NCBI GenBank assembly: GCA_023678885.1
Contig: CM042966.1
Coordinates: 22,458,028 to 22,522,027 of the forward strand
Direction of reading: 5' to 3'
DNA from: Pogostemon cablin
Taxonomy: Eukaryota; Streptophyta; Magnoliopsida; Lamiales; Lamiaceae
DNA: 64,000 nt
Shown here piece after piece: positions 44,640 to 55,674 of the stretch. A program made the translations under genes and the position numbers. The notes under the pieces are model-generated. The model searched no databases. It was not told the DNA's origin and saw nothing but the letters and a program-made list of their open reading frames with translations. Numbering within the stretch: position 1 is the stretch's first letter; the number at the start of each line of letters is the position of its first letter.

Positions 44640-46705
44640 TAAATGTATAAAAGGAAGACTTAGAAATTTTTGTTCTTTCTTCCCATTAAGTTTTGCCCTA
44701 GCTACTGTTGTGATGACGAATGACGGTGCACGGCATTCAACCCTACCCTACCAGAGACAACAGCCGCGAATCGGAATCCTGCCATACCAGAAACAGTCGT
44801 AGACCCACGACGCTTAAGGGTGATGAAGAGACGAGAGATGGTGCACAACATTGAAAACCCCTTATTAGGCTGAATAAACAATGGACGACCACCGCTCAAG
44901 GTTTCGCTAGTACTCTGCTCGCTGTAGGTAAGAAATGGTTTTATCTATATCTTTTGTTTCGATAATAAATATGTGTGTGTGATTCATTTCTAGTATATAA
45001 GGTTTTCCTGCTCCAAACGGTAATGCAATGGCTCTCTTCCTTGCAGCAGCAATATTGTCGGCTCTCCTTGCATTTAGGGCTTAATTTTGAATTTATGGTT
45101 CTGATTCTGTGTTTTTGAAGATGTCTTACTTTCTTTCACCAACTAATCTGTACAGCTGAGCATTTGAATACTCATCAATGTTGTAGAGGATACTAGATCA
45201 TCCTAGGTAGACTTCGTTGCCTTGATAAGACGCATACATACATTCAGCTATTTTACAGAATTGTTGGCTATTTTATAGAATTGCTGGCGGAATGCGTGGT
45301 GAAGAGGACTCTAGTTCGAGGGTTTCAGGTGGAGAGATGCATTCGTCCCTCGTTCATTAGTAACGAAAGGAGCTCATCTCGGCTTAGGCTTGGAGATGCT
45401 AAGGTACTCTAAATGCTTCTACTTGTTGTCTTAATTCCTTCAACTTTATGAATATTCATGCCTGGGTTCTAATTTCCTTGGTGTTTTGGGCAGATTGTTT
45501 CCAACTTTTATGATAAAAAAAGAAAAACCTGGAACATGGATGTTTGAATATAGTTTATCTTATTCAATGTCTTATGTTAAACATGAATTGCAGCCTAAGT
45601 ATTACTGTTTTACTGAAATGTCATCCTCTTCTATTCTATCAGCGAAGATTAGTCAAAAATCAATTAACTTAATAGTTCTAGTTCTTTAAATACTAGTTTA
45701 TTGTATGATAGAAATTGGATTAAATAGATATTTAGAGTATTGAGAAGATTTTTTAGACTTCTGCAAGTTTACTTTTCATTTTCTATATTTTTAGAAACTA
45801 AGTAATTAGATAAAGATACTATATCATTTAGTAAAATCTCCCACCCCCAACCCTCTTTTCTTTTTTATTTATTGGCATCAAAGTTTGATCAGAGATCTCC
45901 TGGAACCATCCCATTGGTTGTAAAAGATGCTTTCAGTATTATACACGAGTTACTTGAAATTATCTCAAATGTATTACATTCTTTAAGTAATTCTTTGGTT
46001 TTTATTGGACTATATGTCCATATTTTGCTCATTTACGATGTGTAACTTCTAAACTTCGTTCTAATGTCAACTGTACTAAAAGAAGCTAGTATTCCGAAGA
46101 AACCCATAAAGGATGATACACCTAGCTTGTGTGTGTCGCCCTCCACCTCCACAAAAAATCGGTTGCATGCTTAAATTTATTTATATGGAGGATTACTTTG
46201 AGTGAATCATTTATGTTTACACACGAGTTGGTTTCTATCATTCTAGATTTTTGTGTTTTTGTCATGAACTGTGGTTCTATGGGAAATTTAATATTGAGTT
46301 TCTTTATTTTCTATCTCATAAACAAAAATATCAATACAGGCTGCTTTAGCAAATGTGTTAAATTTTCCTCCTATATAAACATCCTAAAGAGAATCAACCT
46401 TCCACAGAATTCTATACACAATAAAAATATCAATACATTCCGAAAACCTGCTAATAATTGAGTTCCCTTATCTAAGTAGTAAGTTATTAGAACATCATAT
46501 TAGAATATTTGAAGCTAGAAAGTTGCAAGTAATGTATTGTATAATATCCTAATAAATATTATTTTTTCAGAAACCACACATATGACATGATTATTTCTTT
46601 TTTAATTGTAATAGTTATGCATCATCCGAGTCATTTATCCATATTTTATAATATGCTTCTTCTGTTGTTTAATTTGTGGACTTGCCTGTGACCTAATATT
46701 GATAG
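44640..46705 (+). other. Exon/intron-like interior of CACTA-like element
   Basis: A transcript-leader-like stretch (44680-44930) ends in a good donor (ctgtaggtaagaa), and an exon-like stretch (about 45287-45405) lies further on. No frame gives a protein I can name. It may be the 5' part of the captured gene or an unrelated capture. Confidence 0.3.
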
Positions 46706-48356
46706 GAGAGGCTGGATGGACCCCAGATTAGTATATTCATTCTCGATTTAAAACAGTAAACTCATCAACATATTTTGCCTCACATCAGAGATTGTTGATT
46801 GCATTCATGCACTCACTTATTAAGGTAAGCTGACTAGAATGATGTTCAAGTCTTTATTAGTTAAAACTTGTATTAAACTTCTTACTCTTATATAGTTACA
46901 TCAATGCATTACAAGTACTTATTAGCAATTTAGAAATACTTTGTTCTATTTTCTCACATACTGAACTTATTTTAGTTTTTTTTCCACATTGTGAACTTAT
47001 TGAAAAATACATAACCTCATATGCTTCTTAATACATACTCCCTTTGACTTATTGAGAGATGAAGTATATGATTATATTATAGTTATAACTCTTGTCTGTT
47101 ACTCTATTTGTATGGTTGAAAATATTTTACAAATTTCTTAAAATTCTAAAACTAAACAGTAAAAGCCTAAAAAATTACATAAATAGAAAAAAATATTGTA
47201 GTAATTCCAAAAGGCAGTAATTATTTATAAGTAGTCATCTGTTTTGGGATATTTATAATTTGAATAATTACATGAATAATATAATTATTCTTCTATAAAT
47301 TTCCGAAGTCAAGTTTATGGAGATTTAAATAAATGTCACATACTTAGAAAAACAGTATTGCATTTAAATGATGGATTGTTGGAAACACTTCATTTATAAA
47401 ATATTAAAATTGAAAATTCCTTCTCTAATTATGTTATTATAAATATGAAAATATTATGCATTGTTAACTAGTCATCTGTATATTTTTTAATACTTATAAA
47501 TAAGGCCATGTGCGTGTATATGTGTGTATAAATACGGGGAATGAAGGGAGTATATGTTCATGGGTATTTTTCCCTGATTTTGGAGAGACAGTTATCTTTC
47601 CTAAAATTGTATTTGTTGCTCTTTTTGTGCAGTTGCGCCTCTATGGTAACATCTTTTTTAGTTTTTCTTAAAATGTCACGTCTTTTTTCGTTTTCTCATT
47701 TTTATTGTGAAATTTTTTCTCAAATTCCATTATGCAAAACAAGGGAGATTGTGAACGTTTTTCTCTTAAAATATCTATTTAAGACTCTGAACAACTCAAA
47801 GTACTTCAGCATATCCCTGTTTATATAATATGCTTCCATCAATCATGATTACCTTGTTCTAGCTCTTCAAGAATCAAAATACTACAGGAACTAGTTTTTA
47901 GATTAAGTCTTCTGGACAACTAAATTCCTATTATAATCAACATGTGATAAGCTGTGTACGCTTATTCTGAAGCACAAGCTTGATCTTTTATTTATGTGTT
48001 GTAAGTTTCATACCCTATTGCACTTGTGGCATGTAGATTTGAAAACAATGTCAAAACGAGTAGAGTCTGAGCTACTATGTGACATTTGAGATGTTCGTGG
48101 CTGATTTAAACAGAATGTTCTTGAATGCCAGCACCTACAACTCTTCCAAAACCATCTTTTACAAATGTGCAGCCAGGCATAATTTCAAAAGTTCCTCTCA
48201 TTTCATGTTTGTTATTTGGATAAGATGCACTTCTCATTGTACTTTTGTTTGTTATGTGAATCTTCAGTTACACTGTCTTATGCAGATTGGAAGCATATTT
48301 TTCGAACAAAAGTTCAAGCTGGTTTTCAATCCGGTAACAAGATTCAGCCATATGTG
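46706..48356 (+). pseudogene. GCN5-type histone acetyltransferase gene fragment
   Basis: Three exons match the C-terminal half of plant GCN5 (HAG1-like), which ends in the bromodomain that binds acetylated histone tails. Exon 46706-46824 reads EAGWTPD, then TAG (46729-46731) in place of the conserved Gln, then HSRFK and HQRLLIAFMHSLIK, ending at a gtaagc donor. Exon 48037-48176 reads DLKTMSKRVESE, loses 2 nt, then YYVTFEMFVADLNRMF and YKCAA. Its donor is now GC. The last exon, from 48286, reads LEAYFSN and, after a 1-nt gain, KVQAGFQSGNKIQP. The exon(s) between the first two, and the acetyltransferase domain, were not found. A pseudogene inside the CACTA-like termini. Confidence 0.8.
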
Positions 48357-50147
48357 AATCTCAAATTTTTTCCTATGATTATTATTAAATAATATGTTGC
48401 ACATTAGTTGTTACGAACTCTAGAATAATCTAGCTAAAATGAGAAAGGAAAGTTAACAATTAAATGATGTAATAGTCATGTGCTAATTATCTAGAGAAGT
48501 CATGAATGGAAGCTTTAAGAAGCTTCTTAAGCAGTTCTGAATATGAGTCATTGTAATACAATCAAGTAATAGAAATTTTTAACCCTTATAAATTAGGAAG
48601 TATAAATTAAAACCTTAGAAAATTTAATCCCTTCTTTCTCCCTAAACTCTCGCAGAACTCTCAATACGAGTGTCGATTGTTGTATCAATTTTTCTTTCAA
48701 CAATTTAATAGATAGTTTATCTTGGGGAATGATGCAGGAATTAATAGCACCAATAATAGTGACAGTGGAACCTCAAAGTGCTTATTATTTATAAGGTGTA
48801 AGCAAAACTAATTTATTTAAATCTCATTTTATGTACTCCTTTAAAGTGCTTATACTTAAATATTCTAATTTGGGTCATGGACAAAATGGTTTGTAAAAAA
48901 AGAGAAAAAAAAGAGATACAAATATTTTTACAAAAGTATATAAAAAAGGTAGTATATTGTTTTGATATATCACTTAAAAAAATTTTAAAAAATCTTATTA
49001 TTTTTTTATATAGGATTTTGTTAGAGTAGATTGCATAAAATTTTGTGATTGATGTTTATGTGGAAGATATTTAATAAAATAAATAATGTGCGTAGTTTAC
49101 TTTTTAAAGTGATGAACGAACCTGTTATGATTTTAGAAAGATTATTTTTGATTAATTATATCTTCTCCGTTTGACCCTTTTCTTTCTCTAGGATGACCTA
49201 TACCAGGGCTATTGGGTGGTTGTAATCATCAGTGCTTGTATGTTGAAGCGAAACCTGAGGTATCTTATTCTCTCCTCTTGCATGGTGAAAAAGTACTATG
49301 ATATTTATTACACGTGTATTTTTTATGTATGTGCCGACTTTCAACTGACAAACTGTTGCCACTATGCTTTATTACTATGTTAATGTTGATCCATATTATG
49401 TTTATATATTGCATAACATTAATTCGTTATTTAGTTTACGTTTTTGAGAAATTGTAATGAAACTTGAAGTATGTTTTATCTGAAGGTATAGTGTGATTTC
49501 TTATAATGTGAAAGCCACAAAACTTTGATGCTAATGAAGATTATAATAAAATAATAAATGAGAAGGCTATAGTAGATTACAGAGTAAAGATATTCAAATT
49601 TTAATATGCTATTTATAACACATTAAATATGCTGAATTCATATGTCACAAAGAAGTGCTTGGTTGTTCAGGGTTGGTTTCAGGGTGTGCTTCAGGCATGG
49701 TAATTTTAGTCTCCTAGTTCTACTAGTAAATAAATAAAAATTGCACACTTATTCAGAAATTGATCACTTATGATTTTTAACAGTTTATATTATTGCTCGT
49801 AGATATTATTGCAGTCCAATGGATGCTTTTTCCCAAGCCTTTTATTTAAAGAATTTATATACTGAGGTAATTTTAATGTTGTGTTCATTTGTATTTCCAT
49901 ACATCTTTTCTATTTTTCACAGATAACTACTCACCGCCCTTCATTTAACTATTGCTATGTCTATATTATTTTTCTACTTTTTGAAACAATAAAGCCAGTA
50001 GCTTAATAGCCAATATACGTTAATTTAAAGTTCTTAGTTAGACTTTGTTATGTCTTGTTGGTTCACAGCTGAAGCAATCTGCATGAATATAAACATTACC
50101 AGTTTGTTATGTATTTTATAGAAAGGTAATTTCCTGGAATCGGGAAA
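48357..50147 (+). other. CACTA-like interior, exon-like scraps only
   Basis: AT-rich DNA. One exon-like piece lies at 49195-49258, between a good acceptor (ctttctctag) and a gtatc donor. I do not recognise its protein in any frame. A second possible piece is at 48738-48797. The rest shows no feature. Confidence 0.3.
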
Positions 50148-50809
50148 CAGAGGCGGAACCAGGTAGGGAGCTGTACCCCCAAATTGAAAATATAGTACCA
50201 TATATATATGCAATAATTTTTAAGGATTATGTCTAGTCTAGTGGCTAAGGATTGGGTTTTCAGTGTTAGGTCACGAGATCTAATCTATTCTAGGTCGCGG
50301 ATAGTTTTTAATTTGTCTTCTAATTTTTTTTATATTATTTCTTTCCTTTTGAGTATTATTTATTTTGCCTTTCTTTTAGGTATTTTTTAATTTTTATATT
50401 TTATGAATTTTTTATATCATTTATGTGTTTTTCATTTTTATTAATTATTTTATTTTATGTATAAGCACATTTTCCTTAATATTATATATAGTTTTATTTT
50501 TTTTTGCATTTTTTTTAAACTTTGCGTATTTAACCAAACACACAAAATTATAATATTATAAATTTAAATAAAGTTTATTAATTTTAACAAAATTTATGGT
50601 ACTTAATTCACTATTATTCTTATAAATTTATATTATACACTTTTGATAATAATCAATGATATTTTATATTACTTTCTACAATGAAAATTTAATAGTCAAT
50701 TAGTATAATTTATGTGTTTTAATTTATTTAAAGTATATTTTGGATAATAAAAAATATTTGTATAATTACATGTCGTACCCCTAATTTTTATATTCTGGAT
50801 CCGCCCCTA
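50148..50809. mobile_element. Non-autonomous hAT-like element 4, nested in CACTA-like element
   Basis: The ends CAGAGGCGGAACCAGG and, inverted, TAGGGGCGGATCCAGA have 8-bp flanks tcgggaaa (50140-50147) and ccaggaaa (50810-50817) that agree at 6 of 8 bases. Same terminus family as 33892-34854, including inverted 'gtacccc.aa' words near both ends. Non-coding. Confidence 0.8.
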
Positions 50810-51712
50810 CCAGGAAAAGAGTATAAACATTTGAGATATTGCATTAATTTCCAAATGCTTTCATTTCAAATAATATTGGGGAAAAATAAAATCTCTTGAA
50901 TTGAACTTCTAGAATAGTTACCAACTCTGTGGTTTGTAAGTCCTAGGGACAAACCTTCATCTTGGCTATCAACAACTCATTCCAACATTTGTAATGTTGA
51001 TTTTTTTTTGCAAAATCATTCTAGGAATTTGATATTAAACAAGATCTGATTGATCAGTTTCAATGGTCATAGGAGCCCATCAGCAAAATTGCCTCTAAAC
51101 TTATTTATACCTGAAGATATTGTAAATATAATGTATCAGGTTAACTTTTTATTAACAAATAAAGCACATCTAAAGATTCTCATCAAGTTATTTATTCATA
51201 AAGCTTCCTATACATTCTATTTATACTTTTCTTTGTCAGATTTGCTGCAATATCCCTCTCCAATATTACAATCCTACATGTGTACATACTACTCTTTTAT
51301 TCCACTAATATACATGGTTTTAATGAATTTTTGTAGGTTAACTATGAGTGCAGTTAATAATATCATTGACATGGAAGAAGGAAGGTGCAGACTAGAAATG
51401 AGTATATTCTCATTATAATTTTCGGCAAAGCCATATACATGAAGAATATTTGGGAGTACAAGATGGTGATAGATTTTGTGTTATAATGGATTGCTATTAG
51501 ATTGTTTGTGTAAGGTTCATGAGATGTAATTATAGTAACATGATATTGATTTAGTTGTTGTGTCTTGGAGAATACAATAGAGATTCTTAGTTAAATTTTT
51601 TTATGTGTAATGATGCTTTGGATTGGTGATTATTTTTTCAATAATATATTATGATTTTTGTATTTTCATTTAAATTGTGGAGCAGGTCAAATAAAAAAAA
51701 TAAAAATTAGTG

Positions 51713-52280
51713 GCTATGACAACGGGAATTCCCCGTTGTTAAAAGTTGAATGTTTTAACAACTACCAATACAACGGGATAATTGTCTACGACAATGGGTT
51801 TCACCGTTGTTAAATATAAGCTACAACAACGGTTCTAGCACCATTGTTAAAGGTGTTAAACTTTAACGACTGCTGGAAAGACAGCGGAGCATCGAGGGCT
51901 ACGACAATAACCGTTGTCGTACTAACATACAACAATGGGGAAGTCACTAACAACAACGGGATATCCCGTTGTTAAAGAGTAGCTATGACGACATTTCGAA
52001 TACTGTGGTTAAAAGTGAGGCACCTTTAACAACTCCCAGATTAACAACGAAGTATTATGACTACGACAACGGGGATTCCCCATTTTTAAAACATATTGTA
52101 CTGACCCACACCAGTTTTAACAACGGAAAATTGATGCTACGACAATGGGTATACCCCATTGTTAAAGATATGCCCAACAACAACGGTTCAAAAACCGTTG
52201 TCAAAAGTCTGGAGCTTTAACAACTGCCAGATTAACAACGGAGCTGGAGGAGCTTTAACAACGGATATTCCCCGTTGTCT
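51713..52280. repeat. CACTA sub-terminal repeat array
   Basis: More than fifteen copies of 'acaacggg', 'cccgttgt' or one-base variants, many paired as the palindrome aacggg.attcccccgtt, spaced about 30-50 bp. In CACTA elements such arrays bind the transposase. A 'taacaactgccagattaac' word recurs at about 52027 and 52219. Confidence 0.75.
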
Positions 52281-52904
52281 TTCCACAATTTTGGCATAAT
52301 TTAAAACTCTAGCTCTAATACCTGTTGAGTTAGGTTCACAAGTTGTTGACCAATCTGATACACAATGATGTGAGGCCTTGTATACGACTTGGATAATTGC
52401 TTCCACTGGTTATAATTTATGGTGATTTTCGTATGTAAACTTTGTATTGTTTCTTAAATGATGAATAATGAGAAGAATAAAGGCTCTGATTTTATGATTT
52501 TGAATGGAAAACTTGGTACTCTATGGTGTTCCAGTGTTACTTTGATTCATTCCTTCCTATGTTTATGATATTAGGTTTGAACAATTGTATAGTAAAAGTA
52601 TAATATAGTCCTTCCAGGAACATGCTCAGAGTTCAACTTGGTGAAGATAGTAATGTTTCTTATGTGGATATATTTTAAATGGAACCATAGATTGACCGAT
52701 GTAAGTGATAATGAGTACATTTTCAGTGCCTTTTTCTTGCTTTCTTATTTACCTTTTACAAGTGCTTCTTGCTTTTTTATTAACATATTACAAGTGATAA
52801 CAATTACTTTACTTGAACATGCTTGATTAAATTTCATTTTCAATAAAGAAATATCAAATGAATTAGAAGTATAAAATTCACATTTTCACTATCATATACA
52901 GGCT

Positions 52905-52938
52905 AGCACCTCGTCATATGAGGTTCTGCCTTCCTAGT
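52905..52938 (+). mobile_element. Helitron-like 3' end 1
   Basis: GCACCTCGTCATATGAGGT is a short hairpin, followed 13 bases on by CCTAG|T. It closely matches the site at 62640-62670 (shared gctagcacctc ... atgaggt ... tcctagtatatat). A hairpin followed by CTAG before a T is the Helitron 3' signature. The matching 5' end is not established. If it lies near 39100, the PAT fragment would be inside. Confidence 0.5.
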
Positions 52939-53166
52939 ATATATATAGTATAACATCAAAACTCCATTTATATGTAGCTTCATTTTAATTAATTGCTTTC
53001 CATTGAACAAACAAATTCCAAAAAAATTGTACACTTTTTATGTAATATTGAAAGTAATGTTATTTTTACAATTTTTTGGAACTCCTTGGTCAGGAGTAAT
53101 GGTATAATAAATTATAATATTTATAATAACATTAAAAATTACACCATAATTAATAATATTTTAATA

Positions 53167-53368
53167 CTCCCTCCGTCAGGTTCTAAGGATCCATTTGTTT
53201 TTTGCACGTGAATTAAGGAGTATTATTATTATATGTAAAATGGGTAGTTGTATTTGAGGGAAGTGGTGGGCCATATTGTGTATTTTTTTACTAAATAAGA
53301 AAAATGGATATCTTTGAAGCCGACGCCAAAAATAGCAAAATGAATACCTTAGAAGCGGACGGAGAGAA
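53167..53368. repeat. Stowaway-like MITE
   Basis: The ends CTCCCTCCGTCAGGTTCTAAGG and, inverted, TTCTCTCCGTCCGCTTCTAAGG are flanked by TA (53165-53166 and 53369-53370). 202 bp. The interior has 'ttttgcacgtgaattaagg'. The right end matches 31267-31328. Confidence 0.88.
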
Positions 53369-53902
53369 TATTAAAATAACATATTAAAAATGATTATAAT
53401 ATAAATAATTATTAAAGTAGTTTATATTGATTTTAATGTTATAAATATGTTTCATAATTCTAATGTATAATGTGAAACAAAATAAGAAAGTAACTAATTA
53501 ATTTAATAAAAAAAATAGATGAAAATATAAAAAATTAAATTATAAATATATAAAAAGATAAAAAAATACATAATTATTTAAAAGAGGATACAGAAAATAA
53601 ATTATAAATGATTATAGAAGAATAAAAATGAATAATAAAATTTTCTATACAAATAAGAAAAGAAAAATAGAATAATAAATAAAAAGAAGAAAAGAATAGA
53701 AAATAATAAAATGAAAAACAAAAATTTCTATGGAAAGAAATAGAAAAAGGGACGTTAGTGTCAAGGTTGAAACTAAAGTCCTCTACTTGATTAAGTAAAA
53801 GAGCTAACCACATCACCTACGTTAGCATACGTATATGATTCTTACATATTGTATATACTAATTATCTTAACTCATTGTGATAGTTATTATCAAGAATTAT
53901 AT

Positions 53903-55665
53903 GGGGACAAAGTTTTTTTTGCCCCGTAAGTTTGGCAATGTACAATTTTTGTCCCAAAAAAGATAACATTTAGGAATTTATCTCACTATCTTCATAATTG
54001 CACCAATGTTGCCCCGTTTTCGAAGAAATTTGACAGTTTCGCCAGAATAGATCACGTGTATGTCACGTGATCATCAGATTTGGCATTTCCCGGCGAGATA
54101 AATATTTTTTTGCCCCGTAAATTTTGCCATGTACAATTTTTGCCCCAAAAATGATAAGATTTGGGCATTTGTCCCAATATTTTTATAATTGCGACAATAT
54201 TGCCCCATTTCCATCGAAATTTAAAATTTTCACCAGAATCGATCACGTGCATGTCACGTGATTATCAGATTTGACATTTCCCAATGAATTTACTGACCTG
54301 ATGACACAGGGGCATTCACATCAACAACAAAAATAATAATATTTTAATGATAATTTATTTAAAAAAACACCCTCCATTGATGCACTCAGTTCTCCCGTGC
54401 CCTCTACGTGCTTCCATCATCTTCGTAAACTCCCTCTTTTTGTTAATTAGGGGATTCTCATGTACTCTCTCACCACCATGGGCGATAGCCGTCGGATCTT
54501 CCGCTCGCACCACCCTACTCACGTCGCCAAGCTCCTCTCCATCATCTACTTCCACGGCGGAGGATTCGTGTTCTTAAGCGCCACTGCTCTATTTCTCCAC
54601 GAGTCATGCAACCGTATGGTTGCTCACGTTCTTTCCCTCATCGCTTCCATCGAGTAACGCCTATCATTGGAGAATCATCTTCCGAAGGCATACGACGACC
54701 TCATGGACGCAGTGCAGTGGGCTAAAACCCAAGCACTCTTCGGCCGCGACGCAAACCCTTGAATCAAAGAATTCGCTGAATTCTCAAGGATTTTCCTAAT
54801 AGAAAGCAGCGTCGGCGGCAACATGGTCTACCACGTGGAGTTGCGCACACTTGATATTGATTTCCAGCCAATCAGAATTGCGAGACTGATAATGAACCAG
54901 CCGTTCTTCAGTGGGTGTGTAGGACTGAATCAGAGTTAAAAAAATGCCAACGACCCTATCCTCCTCTGCATAGCTCCAATATAATATGGTTGCTCTCACT
55001 ATCGGAGGTTGTAGATCGAGGTCATGTATACTGTAATCTGTTCGTTGGTGGTAGGCCCTTGGAGGAGAAAATCCGACAGTTGCTGCCCATAGTGGTGATA
55101 GGGTACACAGGGAATCCCTGATTGACAAGAAGAGTGAGTTTGAGTAAATAAATGGTGGAAGCACATGGAGGGCACGTGAGAACTGAGTTCATCGATTGAG
55201 GGTATTTTTTTAAATTAAATTATCAATAAAATATTATAATTATTGCTGACGGGAATGCCACTATGTTGCCAGGTCAACAAATTAGCAGAAAAATACCAAA
55301 TCCGATGATCACGTGACATGCACGTGATCGATTCTAGTGAATATTTCAAATTTCGGAGCAAACGGGGCAATATTGGCGCAATTATAAAGATATTGGGATA
55401 AATACCCAAATCTTATCTTTTTTGGGGTAAAAATTGTACATGAAAAAACTTACGATGCAAAAAAATATTTTATCCCACCGGTAAATACCAAATTCGATAA
55501 TCACGTGACATGCACGTGATCTATTCCGGTAAAAATGTCAAACTCCAGCGAAAACGGGGCAACTTGGCGCAATTATGAAGATAGTAGGATAAATTCTCAA
55601 ATATTATCTTTTTTTGAGGCAAAAATTGTACATGAACAAATTTACGGGGCAAAAAATTTTTTCCC
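53903..55665. mobile_element. Mutator-like (Pack-MULE-type) element with long inverted arms
   Basis: A perfect 9-bp duplication gaattatat flanks the element (53894-53902 and 55666-55674), the Mutator size. The termini read GGGGACAAAG... and, inverted, GGGAAAAAAT..., then shared 'TTTTTTGCCCCGTAA'. The inverted arms are about 600 bp (about 53903-54512 and 55060-55665). Each arm begins with two tandem copies of a ~193-bp unit (gcccc..taa ... catgtacaattttt ... cacgtg..atgtcacgtg). The arms extend past the terminal repeat into the 5' part of a carboxylesterase-like gene, so gene sequence is present in both orientations. No transposase. Confidence 0.88.
54400..55030 (+). pseudogene. Captured carboxylesterase (CXE-type alpha/beta hydrolase), dead
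   Basis: A coding remnant in the middle of the Mutator-like element. The first frame (54460-54657) carries the oxyanion-hole motif IIYFHGGGFVFLSA and the downstream cap region. After stops, the frame continues AYDDLMDAVQWAKTQALFGRD, then EFSRIFLIESSVGGNMVYH, which holds the nucleophile Ser but with the usual first Gly of G-x-S-x-G changed to Glu, then MNQPFFSGC and NANDPILL. The His/Asp part of the triad is not reached. These are features of the plant CXE family, which includes the gibberellin-receptor relatives and general esterases. At least three in-frame stops; no activity is possible. Confidence 0.82.
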
Positions 55666-55674
55666 GAATTATAT

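Larger units (their letters stand above)
44423..52301. mobile_element. CACTA (En/Spm)-like element carrying host gene sequence
   Basis: The left end CACTATGCCAAACTGTGG and the right end, which inverted reads AATTATGCCAAAATTGTGG, are matching termini about 7.9 kb apart. They are flanked by TAA on both sides (44420-44422 and 52302-52304), the 3-bp target size of CACTA elements. Sub-terminal arrays of 'acaacggg ... cccgttgt' words lie at 44440-44610 and densely at 51713-52280. No transposase was found. The interior has a GCN5-type gene fragment (46706-48356), other exon-like pieces and a nested hAT-like element. The right terminus has lost the final GTG. Confidence 0.65.

Noticed and set aside
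47541..47828. 95-codon hydrophobic frame as the missing GCN5 exon
   Set aside because: It does not resemble GCN5 in any frame, and the AT-rich composition makes hydrophobic frames expected.
54347..54657. Functional carboxylesterase gene
   Set aside because: Several stops, the altered nucleophile elbow and the absent C-terminal triad residues rule this out.
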